Part shown: piece after piece, positions 32,390 through 42,522 of the stretch
How the letters are laid out: each line of letters opens with the position of its first letter
Position numbering within the stretch: the stretch's first letter is position 1
From: Mantamonas sphyraenae
Taxonomy: Eukaryota; CRuMs; Mantamonadidae
NCBI GenBank assembly: GCA_026936335.1
Contig: JAPMXV010000023.1
Location: 148,737-212,736, forward strand
Direction: 5' to 3'
DNA length: 64,000 nucleotides
Position numbers and translations under genes: made by a program
The notes under the pieces: model-generated
The model's input: the letters and a program-made list of their open reading frames with translations, nothing else
Database searches by the model: none
Told to the model about the DNA's origin: nothing

Positions 32390-34119
32390 TCATTCGTTGG
32401 ATTCTTCTGGCTCTCCGAACGGATCGGCTTCGGCGACGAGCGCGTTGGGTCCGTCGTCTTCATCGTCTTGGTAGTCGTCGATGTGGTCGACAAAGGCGTC
32501 TGCGTCGTCGTGATCGCCGTCCGCGTCGTCTTCGTCGTGGTCCAGAAAGTCGTCCAAGGCGGCAAGGTCCTCCTCGGTGACTTCGACAAATTGATCAAGA
32601 TCTTGGTAGTCATCGAGATGGTGCTTCTCCGCTTGCTGTTGTTGCTGCTCGTCGTGGGTGACTGGGTCTGGAGAAGAGGAGGACGAGGCGTCGTCGACAA
32701 AGTCGGCCAATGTGGCGCCGCCCTGGACCATTTCGTCCATGTTTGCCTGCTTGCGTTCAGGGATGTGATCGCCCTGGCCGAGTTGGTCGAGATTGCGCTG
32801 GAAGCGGGCACGGAACTGGTCTGTGGCGAGGTCGAGGGGACGGTAGCCGGCTTTGTTGAGGACGGTGAGATCGGCGCCTCCTTCGTGGTAGACGGTCCAG
32901 GAGGCGTCAAACTTGCGGTACTGGGCAAACACATGGAGGGGTGTGAAGAGGTCGTTGTCGGCGAGTGTACAGTTGGCGCCTGCGTTGATGAGGAGCGAGA
33001 GCAGCTGCTCGTTGTCGGTTTGGAAGGCGCCGCAGTAGAACAAAGGGGTCCATCCCTGGGCATCCTGCAGGTCTGGGTTTGCACCGTGGTCGAGAAGCAG
33101 CTTGCAGATTTCCAGGGCCTCCTTGCGCTTGTCCGGCTCGACTTGCTGCACAAGGGTGTGCAGAGGCGTGTCCCCTTGTGTGGTTTGTGCGTTTGCATCT
33201 GCACCGTACTCCTCGAGGAGGAGCTTGACCATGTCGACGAGGGAGTTTGCGGCGGCATAGTGGAGGGGTGTCTTTCCGCCGTGGTCGGTGGCGTTGATAT
33301 TTGCCTCGTGACCCAGCAGCTGCCAGGCAAGATTGAGCTTCTGCTGGCTGCGTGCGCAGTGGTGGAGAGCCGTGCAGCCTTCCTTGTCCTTGAGTTCAGT
33401 ACGTGCGCCGGACTCCAACAGAATCTGGGAGATAGGATGGAAAGGAGTGGGTGCAATGGCGGGGTGAGGAGGGACGAAAACATGGTGGGGAGGGGCAGCG
33501 GCTCCTGCGAGGAGCGAGGGCATGGAAGTGTGCAGTGCGACGGAAAGGGATGGGATGGATTGGGTGGGAGGAGAGAGAGACAGAGAGAGAGGAGGAGGGA
33601 AGCGGTTGGAGAAGAGAGACTGACCTGAACGGCACGTGCAGCCCTGTTTGCGTGGGGGCCGATGCAAGCGAGAATGAGAGGTGACTTGCCGTCGACCTGG
33701 TCGTCCATGTCGACGGAACCACGCGCAAGCAGGACTTCGATGACACTGTCCTGTGCGTAGAAGCAGGCGAGGTGAAGCGGGGAAAAGCCTTCTGCATCGG
33801 TGGAGTCTGTGTCGGCGCCGTGGTTGAGGAGAAGGTCGGCCATGACAACGTGACCAAAACGTGCGCACTCGTGGAGGGGAGTCTTGTCGTCGGCCATGCC
33901 CTTGCCATTGGGGTTTGCTTTGCAGTCTTCGAGGAGGTGTTTGGCCACTTGGAGGGCGTTGTTGCGTGCACATAGGAGGAGCGGAGTGACACGGTCTCGG
34001 GTCAGTTCGGCGCTTACGGACGCGTTGACCTGCCGTGTGTGTTCGGCGGTAAATGCCTTTGCGTTCTCCAGATTGTCCTGGGCGCAGTCGTTGGCAAATG
34101 TGTCAAAGGCGTTGCCCAT
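32390..34119 (-). CDS. Ankyrin-repeat protein with acidic C-terminus
   Basis: Exons 34119-33625 and 33424-32390 (200-nt intron, donor GTCAGT, phase 0) encode 509 aa. About nine ankyrin repeats span ~40-390; clear ones include DKTPLHECARFGHVVMADLL, FSPLHLACFYAQDSVIEVLL, GCTALHHCARSQ, GKTPLHYAAANSLVDMVKLL and GWTPLFYCGAFQTDNEQLLS. The intron falls cleanly between repeats. The last ~110 residues are Asp/Glu-rich and probably disordered. It begins MGNAFDTF, a penultimate Gly that could be myristoylated, although residue 6 (Asp) is unfavourable. No catalytic domain is present; it is likely a scaffold. The stop is 33 nt from the convergent XRN2 stop and the start 74 nt from WDR13. Confidence 0.75.
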
Positions 34120-34193
34120 GGTGGCACGACGGGGGTTGGAATGGGCGAGCTGGGGGAGTGCCTGAGTTGTGCGCAGGCTGCTCAAACGCAAAA

Positions 34194-35789
34194 ATGTCCA
34201 CGAGGAGTTCCGTGGGGCCGCTGGAGACACGGCATCAGCAAATGATGGCTGTGGAGGAGAGTCTGTTGCATGCCAAGCGGCATGGCAAGTATCTGATGCT
34301 GCGTAGACTGTGCATGTACGAGAAGGAGAAGGAGAAGGAAATGGGACAGGAAGAGGTCAGAAAAGTGGCCAAGGCAAAGGTGCAGGCGTACCTTCAGCTG
34401 CGCTCGCTTCTGCTGTCGCACAAACGGCACATGATTGAGCAGAACCTATCGCGTAGCAGCGTCGTGGCCAAAATGGCCGAGAGTGCAGACGGGTAGGTGG
34501 CTTTGTGTGCTGGAGCCGGAACGAAAGCTGGGACGGCGGGCTTTTGCGGCTGGAAACGCTGACGCACAGGGATGTGGTGATGGGCGGTGTGGCGTGTGGG
34601 GACACACAGACGAGCATGGACAAATATTGACGAGGTGTCGGACCGGGCGTCGTCTGTGTCGCACTCGTCGTTCTACGAGGACGGCGACGTGATGCCGCTG
34701 GAGCCGAGCGACATTGACGCGCAGCTGGTCAAGGCAAAGAGCAAGAAGCAGGCGGAGACACTGGAGGAGGCGTATGCATTCCGAGGGATGCATCACATCT
34801 TTACACACGCAAAGGACGCAGTGACGTGCGTGCAGTTTGGCAACGAAGATCGGGATCTTCTTGCGTTTGGCAGTCTGGACGGAACGATCACGGTGGCGAC
34901 GGCCATGTACTCGCCAGGCATTGCCACCATCCTGGCTGGCCACAGGAAGGGGGTCACCGACATACAATGGAGCAGCGGGAACGACTATCTCCTGAGCAGC
35001 AGCAAAGACGGAACGCTGCGTTTGTGGACGCCATCGCCGGGCAAATGTGTACGTACGATTGAGGACGGGAAGCAGGCTGTGAACTGTTGTTGCTTCCATC
35101 CGCTGAACGCAAACATGATTGTGTCTGGAAACGAGCGAGGCCAGCTGCGGTCATACAATTTCAGCACGGGCCTGCAGCTGGACAAGACGAGCTACACAGG
35201 AGCCATCACAGCGCTGCGCTTCTCCATGACAGCGTACGGGGCGATTTTGTTTGTGGGCACGAGTAAGGGCAAGATGGGCGCATACACGGTGGACCTGCAG
35301 TCGGGCTCATTCAGCAAGGTGTTTCGCATGTCGGTGGGAGGAAAGGACGACCATGTGACGAGCATTGCGTACAACAACTACCTGGGCACGCAAGCACACC
35401 CATTGCTGCTGGTGAACATTAGCGGGAGCAACGCAGTGCACGTGTTTGAGTTGACAAGCAGCAGCCGAGGCAACGTGGAGGCGCAGGTGCTTCGCACGTA
35501 TGGCATCCAGCACAGGCATCATGGTTTGCGCTCTGTGTTTTGCCCTTTAATCCCATTCAACCGCAAGGGGGCATGTGTTGTCAGTGGCTCTGAGGACGCG
35601 ACTATTTATGTGTACGACATCACGGACACGCGCGGCGGCGGGTTGGTCAACACACTGTTGGGCCACAACGGGCCCGTGTTGGCCGTTCACTGGAACTACG
35701 ACGAGTCGCTGCTGGTCTCTGCCGATTTGGCAGGCACGGTGATTTTGTGGAAGCGGATGGACTTTCAGATCGCAGAGCGGATTTTGTGA
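34194..35789 (+). CDS. WDR13: WDR13-type WD40-repeat protein
   Basis: Exons 34194-34492 and 34610-35789 (117-nt intron, donor GTAGGT, acceptor GACACACAG, phase 2) encode 492 aa, against ~485 in human WDR13. The N-terminal helical region has AYLQLRSLLLS, matching the human LYLQLRGQLLS. The junction region YAFRGMHHIFTHAKDAVTCV matches YAFAGMYHVFDQHVDEAV. The WD repeats follow: LAFGSLDGTITV, ILAGHRKGVTDIQWSSGND, LSSSKDGTLRLW, then LRSVFCPLIPFNRKGACVVS and ILWKR at the end, in the same order as human. WDR13 is a nuclear WD40 protein reported to interact with chromatin regulators; its role in protists is unknown. It is convergent with the EF-hand membrane protein gene (65 nt between stops). Confidence 0.85.
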
Positions 35790-35854
35790 GGCGGGTTCAT
35801 CTTCATTCGCGAAAACACTTTGTACAGCGTGTGTTGGCACATCCAATCTCCTGT

Positions 35855-37603
35855 CTACGCCGTGCTGGTGGAGCTGTTGCTGTTGATGAGGCGCGAAATA
35901 CCTGTGCCGACGCCCGAGGCGGCAAGGGTGATCATGCTCTTGATAAAGGCGTCGTTGACCTCAAAACCAAGGACTTTGAAGTTCATGCGCACGCCGCGGA
36001 GGACAATGATGAGGTTGTTGAGCATGTTTGCGACCTCGCGGGAGTACTGGCGCTGCTGGATGGACAGTTGCGGGTTGACAACCTCGAGGTTGGCGTCCCA
36101 CTGGCGGTCGCTGATGACCATCTCATGACCCTTGAGGAGACGGTTGATTTCAGCGCCGACGAGGATGGTGCGGATGAGGAAGGAACTGAGGACAGCGGCG
36201 TCGTAGATCAGCTTTTGCACAAAGAGGGAGTTGATGGCGAGGCCCGAGGTGGGAAACACAAGGCCGAGAATCATAAAGACAAGGATGCCAATGTCGGCGA
36301 GGAGGACAAAGGAAAGAATGACCTCTTGCCAGCGCAGCTCGACGATTTTGTAGGCAAGAAAGAACTTGCGGATGCGCATCCAGGCGCTGATGTTGCGGAG
36401 GTTGAGGAGGTTGAGGAACGGGATGGAGTCCTTGGTGCAGTACTCGATGGAGGAGCAGTGGGAAAACAGGAGGATGCGGTTGCGGCGTGCGAGAAAGAGC
36501 ATCTCGGAGCGCAGCACGACAAAGAGGAGCATAAAGAAGAGGAGGTAGTCGAGGAGGATGGAGCCGAGCATGATGAACTGGAAGAGCGGATCTTCAGTGC
36601 CGAGGAAGCTGCCGCCGCGGGCGATGCGAGTGATGGGAATCATGAGGGCGTGAGGAAGAGCCCAGAAGAGACTCTTGTAGATTTGCGTGCGCTTTGCGTC
36701 TTGGATCATGTCGAGGGCACGGTCATTGATATGCTCGACAATGTCGCGGCATGTGTCGATGCCAGGTGTGCTGTCGACCTCGACGTCGCCGAGATCTTCG
36801 AGCTCACGTTCTCCGACGCCCTGCTCGTCTTCGGAGGCGAGCATGGTGGCACAGATGATGCTGACCATGAGATAGATGGTGAGTGGGGCGTATACCTGGA
36901 CGGTGGCGGAGCCGTCGAGGGTGGAGGCAGTGGTGTCGCTGAGAGCAAAGATGAGAGGGACGACGATGAGGATGAGGTAGGATGGGAGCATGAGGAAGAG
37001 CCAGGCGAGGGCGGCGACAAGTCGGTTGGAGCGGATGGTGCGTGTGATGTCGGGACCAGTCATGGCGTAGAAGAACATCTTGACAGGCTGGAGGCGGTTG
37101 AAGTAGCGGCTGAGAGGGAGGGTGAAGGGCAGAAAGAGAAATGCGGCGAGAAAGACGCCAAACTCGGTGGGGGAAAAGGTGACACGTTCCTTCTTGTTGA
37201 CCCAGTTGCGCATGCGAATGATGTTTTCAGGGTGGAAGAGAAGCTGCATGTTTTCCCAGAGCTCGCCAGTTTCCTCGTCGCCCGAGGCGAGGATGCGCAT
37301 AAGGTTGACAAACTCGTCCTCTTCGATGGTGTTGTCGTGGTCCTGGTCGGCTGTGGCAAAGATGCGCACGAGCTGCTCGTTGCTCATTTCGATGCCAAGG
37401 AATGCGACGACGTTTGCGAGGTCGTCGAGGTCGATTTCGCCCGTGCCGTTTGCGTCAAAGAGGTGAAAGGCCTCGCGGACATCGTCTTCTTTCTCTTGGG
37501 AAAAGTGAAAGGTGCTGTGAGCGGAGGAGAGGAGGTCGACGCCAGCCTCTTTGCTTTGGCGGAGCTGGTTTGCGCGGAGCCGCAGCTTGGAGCTGGCAGA
37601 CAT
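35855..37603 (-). CDS. EF-hand, multi-pass membrane protein of unknown family
   Basis: A 582-aa single exon. Residues ~30-120 contain two EF-hands: the loop DANGTGEIDLDD and the loop DQDHDNTIEEDE, both with oxygen ligands at positions 1, 3, 5 and 12 (Asp in the first, Glu in the second). Around eight hydrophobic spans follow, for example FGVFLAAFLFLPFTLPLS, ALAWLFLMLPSYLILIVV, LTIYLMVSIICATML, IMLGSILLDYLLFFMLLFVV and ADIGILVFMILGLVF, with an acidic loop near 300. The C-terminal 130 residues are amphipathic and conserved-looking (QLSIQQRQYSREVANMLNNL). This is consistent with a Ca2+-regulated channel or transporter but I cannot assign a family. The ATG at 37768 would add 55 low-complexity residues and overlap the next gene's stop, so 37603 is preferred. 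Confidence 0.7.
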   Translation of the reverse strand: MSASSKLRLRANQLRQSKEAGVDLLSSAHSTFHFSQEKEDDVREAFHLFDANGTGEIDLDDLANVVAFLGIEMSNEQLVRIFATADQDHDNTIEEDEFVNLMRILASGDEETGELWENMQLLFHPENIIRMRNWVNKKERVTFSPTEFGVFLAAFLFLPFTLPLSRYFNRLQPVKMFFYAMTGPDITRTIRSNRLVAALAWLFLMLPSYLILIVVPLIFALSDTTASTLDGSATVQVYAPLTIYLMVSIICATMLASEDEQGVGERELEDLGDVEVDSTPGIDTCRDIVEHINDRALDMIQDAKRTQIYKSLFWALPHALMIPITRIARGGSFLGTEDPLFQFIMLGSILLDYLLFFMLLFVVLRSEMLFLARRNRILLFSHCSSIEYCTKDSIPFLNLLNLRNISAWMRIRKFFLAYKIVELRWQEVILSFVLLADIGILVFMILGLVFPTSGLAINSLFVQKLIYDAAVLSSFLIRTILVGAEINRLLKGHEMVISDRQWDANLEVVNPQLSIQQRQYSREVANMLNNLIIVLRGVRMNFKVLGFEVNDAFIKSMITLAASGVGTGISRLINSNSSTSTA

Positions 37604-37764
37604 GACGGGGAACAGGGAGTGGGACTGCTTCTTGGAGATGGAAGGGGGATGGGGCGGAGCGGAGTGGAGTTGCAGAGGCGGACTGAGGCGTGTGGGGAGC
37701 GTGGCACCCGGGGTGATGTGTGCGTGGGCCTCGGAAAAGGTGAGGCTTGCGTTGTGGGACGGGA

Positions 37765-38913
37765 TCATGGTGCTCTCGAGGGGCGAGCGGTCGCGAGGAG
37801 AGGTCGGGGCACGTCGCAGCTTGGCGTGTGCTGAGCTGAGGTGAGTTGGGAACTGGATGGCATGGTGTTGGGGATGATGTGGGGCTGCGGCTGTGGAGAT
37901 GGGCTGCGGGACGGGGACGGGGAGCGTTCACGGGGCTCGGGTAGTTGGACAACGCGGATCTTGTCGCGAGAGACGAGCTTCTGGGAGGCACCCTTGCGCC
38001 ATTGGATGAGATAGAGGTCACGGTCAACGTCGTAGCTGAGGATGATACAATCGCGCCATTTGGTCTTGCCCGAGTTGGAGGTGTAGGGGCTCTTGGCAAG
38101 GGTGTCACGAGGAAGTGGATGGATGTCTTGATAGCGTGTGTCGTGGGAGCGTGCGGCGGCGTCGAGGTTGCGAGCTCGGGAGGCGGCGGCAGCGGCTGGC
38201 GGAAGCGTGGACCTTTGGGAGAGGCGTTTGTTGGAGGCAGAGCGAGAGGTGGAGTTGCTGTTCTGTACAGGGGAGGCGCCGGCGAGGGACTTGCGGATGG
38301 GACCGGCAGAGCGGCGTGGAGGACCGCCGGTGGTGTTGCTGCGGAGGGGCGGCATGGAGTTGCGTTGACCCGGCTGTGCGTCGGAGAGCGTGGCATGTGC
38401 GCGAAAGTCGGCTGAGGAGTGTCGATTGGCGTGCGTGGTTGTGCGGGAGAGTGGGCCGTTTGGAGAATCGCGAGAGCGTTGAGGGCCGGAACGACGCGGT
38501 GGACGACGGTCGGAGGGTTGGGTGTCGTCGACATCATCGTCATCCTCGTCCTCTTCATCCGCCTGGTCGTCGTCGACGTAGTTGTGGTAGTCGTCGCCGT
38601 CGTAGTCGTAGTCTTGTGTGGCCCGGGTTTCGGGTGTCCGTTGGCGAACGTTGTGTGCGCGCGGGGCGGCCATCATGGCACGTTCGGCATTGTGAAGCTG
38701 CTCGGCGTCGTACTCTGAGTAGGGATCGTCGTCCTGGGAGGGCTGTGTGAGGATGTCGTTCTGCTCTGCGTCGTCGTCGTCGTCGTCGTAGTCGTCGTCG
38801 TCTTCTCCCCGTTGCAGCTGAGGCTCGCTAACGGCATGGTGTGTTCGCGAGAGCTGGGGTGAGTCTAGCGAAGAGCCACGGTGGGGTTGAATGGGCCGGA
38901 GCTTTCGGTGCAT
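37765..38913 (-). CDS. Disordered protein with a small SH3/Tudor-like module, unknown function
   Basis: A single exon of 382 aa starts at the ATG at 38913. Residues ~30-130 are extremely acidic (runs of Asp) and ~130-270 are Ser/Arg/Pro/Asn rich. Near residues 285-325 lies the only ordered-looking piece: TKWRDCIILSYDVDRDLY followed by LIQWRKGASQKLVSRDKI. Its W..c.I..yD.....Y.I.W....s..lV.R pattern resembles SH3/Tudor-like modules found in several axonemal and chromatin proteins. The C-terminus is Ser/Pro rich. I do not recognise an orthologue. The start is divergent from the second VPS9 gene (159 nt) and the stop is ~160 nt upstream of the EF-hand protein start on the same strand. The gene model is supported mainly by the open frame and that module. 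Confidence 0.55.
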   Translation of the reverse strand: MHRKLRPIQPHRGSSLDSPQLSRTHHAVSEPQLQRGEDDDDYDDDDDDAEQNDILTQPSQDDDPYSEYDAEQLHNAERAMMAAPRAHNVRQRTPETRATQDYDYDGDDYHNYVDDDQADEEDEDDDDVDDTQPSDRRPPRRSGPQRSRDSPNGPLSRTTTHANRHSSADFRAHATLSDAQPGQRNSMPPLRSNTTGGPPRRSAGPIRKSLAGASPVQNSNSTSRSASNKRLSQRSTLPPAAAAASRARNLDAAARSHDTRYQDIHPLPRDTLAKSPYTSNSGKTKWRDCIILSYDVDRDLYLIQWRKGASQKLVSRDKIRVVQLPEPRERSPSPSRSPSPQPQPHIIPNTMPSSSQLTSAQHTPSCDVPRPLLATARPSRAP

Positions 38914-39072
38914 GGATGGTAGGGTGAGGGTTGGGTGGGTGCGGGCAAGACGGACGCGTGGGCTGGGCGTCGGGCCAGCCAACGAGACGCAGGAGCAGGT
39001 GAGTGGAAGCGGTCGTGCTGAGGTGGAGAGGATCCAGGGGGCGCTGACACAGACACACAGCTGGCAGCAGGG

Positions 39073-42000
39073 ATGTGGGTCAAGAAGCTTCGGGAACAGT
39101 GGACGAAAGAGCAATCACGAAGCAGTCTGCAGATCAAAGAGACGCTGCAGGACGATGAGGCAGAGGAGGAGCCGAAGAAGGAGAAGGAAGAAGAGGAAGT
39201 GAGAAAGAAAGACGCCGATGTGGATGGCGGTGCTAAGGAAGGCGCAGAGAGCACGGGCGAGGAGACGACGGCAGAGAAGGAGGATGAGGTTGCGCTGCGA
39301 GAAGCGATGCTCTCTAGCTTTGTGGGCAAGGCATTGGGCATCCTGGACATGGACGACGTGGCCGAGTGGGTGCGGAAGGAGCGTGACGGGATGTAAGTGT
39401 CGGAGCGGGTTGGAGGGTGCAGGACGGGGAGTGGGCACAGCAGAGGAGGCAGAGGGAAAGGGTGGCGGCTGGAGAGAGGGCTGACGTTGTTGGGGTTGCA
39501 CGTGGCGGGACTGTGGACACAGGATCATGGCACAAGTGGACGACAAGGACAGTACATTGGAGTGGCGAGCGACAGACGAGGAACTGGAAGGGATGGAGAC
39601 TCAGCTTGCGTATTGGCTGCGAGAGAACGGATTGACGGTGGAGGATGTTCGTGGCGACGAAGATGCCGGAGAGAAGAGGCCAACGCTTCCTGACAGGTTG
39701 CGCCGCATGAAGTGGAAGAAAAAGGATGCGCGTGAGCTGCGCCGTGCATACGGGGAGGATGTCGGGGAGGAGGAAGAGGAGGAGGAGGAAGAAGAAGAAG
39801 AAGAGAAGAGGAAGAGGAGGAAGAGGAGGAGGATGAGGAGGAAGTGGAAGAGGGTGTCGAACAGTTGCTGAGTCCGATCCAAACACAGCCTGTGTTCAAG
39901 ATGGGCCGTTCGGGAAGTCTGGTGCAGCGGTCGACGAGTTTGAAGCGGTCGGGCCAAAACATCCAGGTGGCGATCCTGGATCTGGCGAAGAAGCAAGAAG
40001 CAGAGGGAAAGGGTGGAGAGGAGACAGATGCAGCTCGATCGAGCTCGGGGCTGCTGGCGAGGCCGAAATTAAGCCCTGCGCAGAAGCGGGCAAGCGGGTC
40101 GCATCGTTTGGGCCGTGCGCTTTCGTCGCTGGCTAGCAGAGGGGTGCTTTTCAAGCTAGACGGAGACGAGAGCTCGCTGCGAGTAGGGAGGACAGGACGT
40201 GCGAGGATGGAGTCGTCGATGGGCCACGTGGAGGAAATCGAGTTTAGCGGTGAATTGGGGTCGTCGATCGAGCAGTTTAAGGCTGCGGGAGAAGGCGCAG
40301 AGAAGGAAGGGACAGAGGGTGCGGCAGGAGAGAAGCCGGGGTGGCTGAGCGAGCTGTCGTCGATGTGGGATCAGGCGTATGACGAGCAGCACACGGAGGA
40401 GGGCGGGAAAGGCAAAGAGAGGCAAGCGGCGTTGGAGCGTGTGGAGGAAGAGGGGGCGGAGGAGGAAGAAGAGGAAGAGGGAGGCGCGGGTGTGGAGGAG
40501 GAGGAGGAGGAAGCGACGCCACAGAGGCAAGAGTCGCGTGCGAAGCGAACGATGCGCTCGTTGACGACAGGCGGGTACGGCAAGGGCACGACGAGCAAGA
40601 GGAGACTGCGAACGATGACAATGGGCAACCTGTTTGCACGCGGGCGAGGAGACAGTGAAGAGGAGGGAAGCGGGTTGACGACGGTGACAAAGGGCAAGGC
40701 GCTGAGCAAGTCGCGAATTGAGCGGTATCTGTTTAAGCTGCGGAACCACGTGCGGCGTCGGCGCAAGGTGCAAAATAGCCTGGGGAAGGAGTATCGACAG
40801 CTGACAAAGGCGTACTCTGAGGAGTATGCAATGCTGGGGCGTATGGGTCTGCTTGAGCTGCGGAAACGATACAAGGAGCTTGCGCGGCTGCAATGCAGTG
40901 TGATCAACACGCGGATGGAGGCAGAGACTCTGTATGTGGATGCACTGAACAAGAAACGTGCAGAGCTGGAGGAGATCGTGCGTGGAGGGGTAGAGGCGTG
41001 GGTGGACAAGGTGGTTGCGGAGCGGCGAGAGGTGCTGGGGGAGGAGGGCGGCGTTGTGGAGGCGCCCACGATGGAAGAGGTGTGTCCAGGGTATGTGGAG
41101 GTGGCCAAGCAGGGTGGAGAGTGGGAGGATGCGATGCGACGTGCGGAGGGAACGCAGGTGCGAGTTGAGCAGCTGGAAAGGGAGTATGCGGCGATCCGGA
41201 AGAGACTGCCACAAACGACGGAAGCAGAAATGCAGGGCCTGGTGAAGGATGCATTGGGGCGGGTGAGCGCACACAACGACAAGATCGGATTCCACGAGTA
41301 CGTGGACGAGGACCAGGACTTTTTCGACAGTCTGATGATGGACCAGCGGATGGCAATCAACACGCGGATGGAAAAGTTTGTGGTGCTGGTGAACGGGACG
41401 ACGGAGCGGCTGGACCCGAGGGATGTGGTGGAGTTTGTGCAGGACTTTTGCCGGCGGATGATGGAGACGTACGCGCTGGATGAGGAGGCGGAAGGGAGCA
41501 AGCTGGAGCTGTTTGTGAAGCGGTATGTGTTTCCGCTGGTGCAAGGATACACGTGGTCACTGGAGCGATGGATGAGTGCGGCCGAGGTGGAGGAGACACT
41601 GAGGCGGGACGAGGCGTACCGGGATGCGTGCAAGCGATTCCATGGGAAGGAACCCGGGTTCTTTGGGGTAGAATCTGTGTATGTGGGGGAAAGCGGGCAG
41701 GAGGCGTATGCAGATGCAGTGGAAGTGCTCGGGGAGCTGGACTGGGAAACGGTGCCGACGGACATGCTGTACACACTTCTCAAGGTGTTTTCGATGTTGC
41801 ACGCGGAAGCCAAAGGACACGCAAACGCAGTGGGGGAGGCTGAGGAGGGACTTGGGGCGGACGATATGCTGCCGATTGTGGTGTATGTGTGCGTGCGTGC
41901 GGCGAACCTGTACATGTTCTCAAATTTGGAGTTTATGCAGGCGTACGCGACTCCCGAGGAGCAGTATTCTGAGCTGGGGTATGTGGTGACGAGCGTGTAT

Positions 42001-42111
42001 GCTGCAGCGGAGCATATATTGCAGCTGGGGGAGAAGGAGGGAGAGGAGGGGAAGGAGGGAGGGAAGGGGAAGGAGGAAGGGAAGGAGGAGGGAGAGGAGG
42101 AGGGAGAATGA
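39073..42111 (+). CDS. Second VPS9-domain RabGEF-like protein (frame break in purine tract near 39800)
   Basis: Exons 39073-39392 and 39523-42111 (130-nt intron, GTAAGT donor, phase 2). The first ~200 residues are acidic; the reading frame then runs into a GAA/GAG tract (39765-39845) and ends at 39871, while a frame one base away continues from ~39844 to the stop at 42111. One missing base in this tract would restore a ~969-aa protein. Downstream are basic and coiled-coil regions (LFKLRNHVRRRRKVQ, EYRQLTKAYSEEYAML). A C-terminal VPS9 domain lies in the last ~190 residues: VPTDMLYTLLKVFSMLHAEA, ADDMLPIVVYVCVRAANLYM, SNLEFMQAYA, LGYVVTSVYAAAEHIL. The catalytic Asp, Pro, Tyr and Thr positions of Rabex-5 are matched. 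Expected role: Rab5-family activation on endosomes. It is not a close copy of the VPS9 gene at 19160. Confidence 0.75.
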
Positions 42112-42138
42112 ACGGAGGTTGCCGAGTGCTGTTGATGG

Positions 42139-42510
42139 TCACATGGGATGGTCGCCAAGGGCGTCGATGAAGTCGAGGATGCCTTGGTGGGCCTGGCTGA
42201 GGAGGGGCGTGCGGTGCGGGGACGGTTTGCCTTTGCGGAGCGACGGACTGCGTGCTTGTTGGGCGACGAGCCAGGCGAGGTTTGTGACGAGACGTCGGGC
42301 TTGGGAGGGAGAAATAGGCGGTGAAGGAGAAGGACGGGAGGAGTTTGGTGCAGGAGAGAGGGCGGCGCGGAGGAGAACAAGAGCGCCACGAGCTCGGCGT
42401 GTGTTGTAGGGGTCGATGCGTGCCTGTTGGAGGGTGTAGGCGGTGAGTGTGGCACGGATGTTGTGCCTGCGAGTGTGTCGCAGGTCACGTAGAAGGTCGC
42501 GCAGGAGCAT
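42139..42510 (-). CDS. Small basic protein, possibly LYR-motif/FMC1-like
   Basis: A 123-aa single exon starts at the ATG at 42510 (MLLRDLLRDLRHTRRH). It is helical and basic: residues 1-60 and 85-120 are predicted helices joined by a Ser/Pro linker. The opening LLRDLLRDLR and the later QARRLVTNLAWLVAQQ distantly recall FMC1/LYRM assembly factors (LLRELR..., then a helix before a Lys/Gly-rich tail), but the match is too weak to assign. It lies between two + strand genes: the stop is 28 nt from the convergent VPS9 gene stop and the start codon only 12 nt from that of the divergent membrane protein gene. The tight spacing and sensible frame argue for a real gene. Function unknown. Confidence 0.5.
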   Translation of the reverse strand: MLLRDLLRDLRHTRRHNIRATLTAYTLQQARIDPYNTRRARGALVLLRAALSPAPNSSRPSPSPPISPSQARRLVTNLAWLVAQQARSPSLRKGKPSPHRTPLLSQAHQGILDFIDALGDHPM

Positions 42511-42522
42511 GCAAGAGAAGAG
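42511..42522. promoter_or_regulatory. 12-nt divergent intergenic gap
   Basis: Only 12 bases separate the start codons of the leftward small gene (42510) and the rightward membrane protein gene (42523). Core promoters and leaders must therefore lie inside the opposite coding sequences, or one start codon is annotated too far upstream. The functional call is inferred from layout. Confidence 0.35.

Noticed and set aside
35747-37834. A 695-codon open frame on the + strand opposite the EF-hand membrane protein
   Set aside because: It is the antisense of hydrophobic helices, without motifs, and overlaps the end of WDR13.
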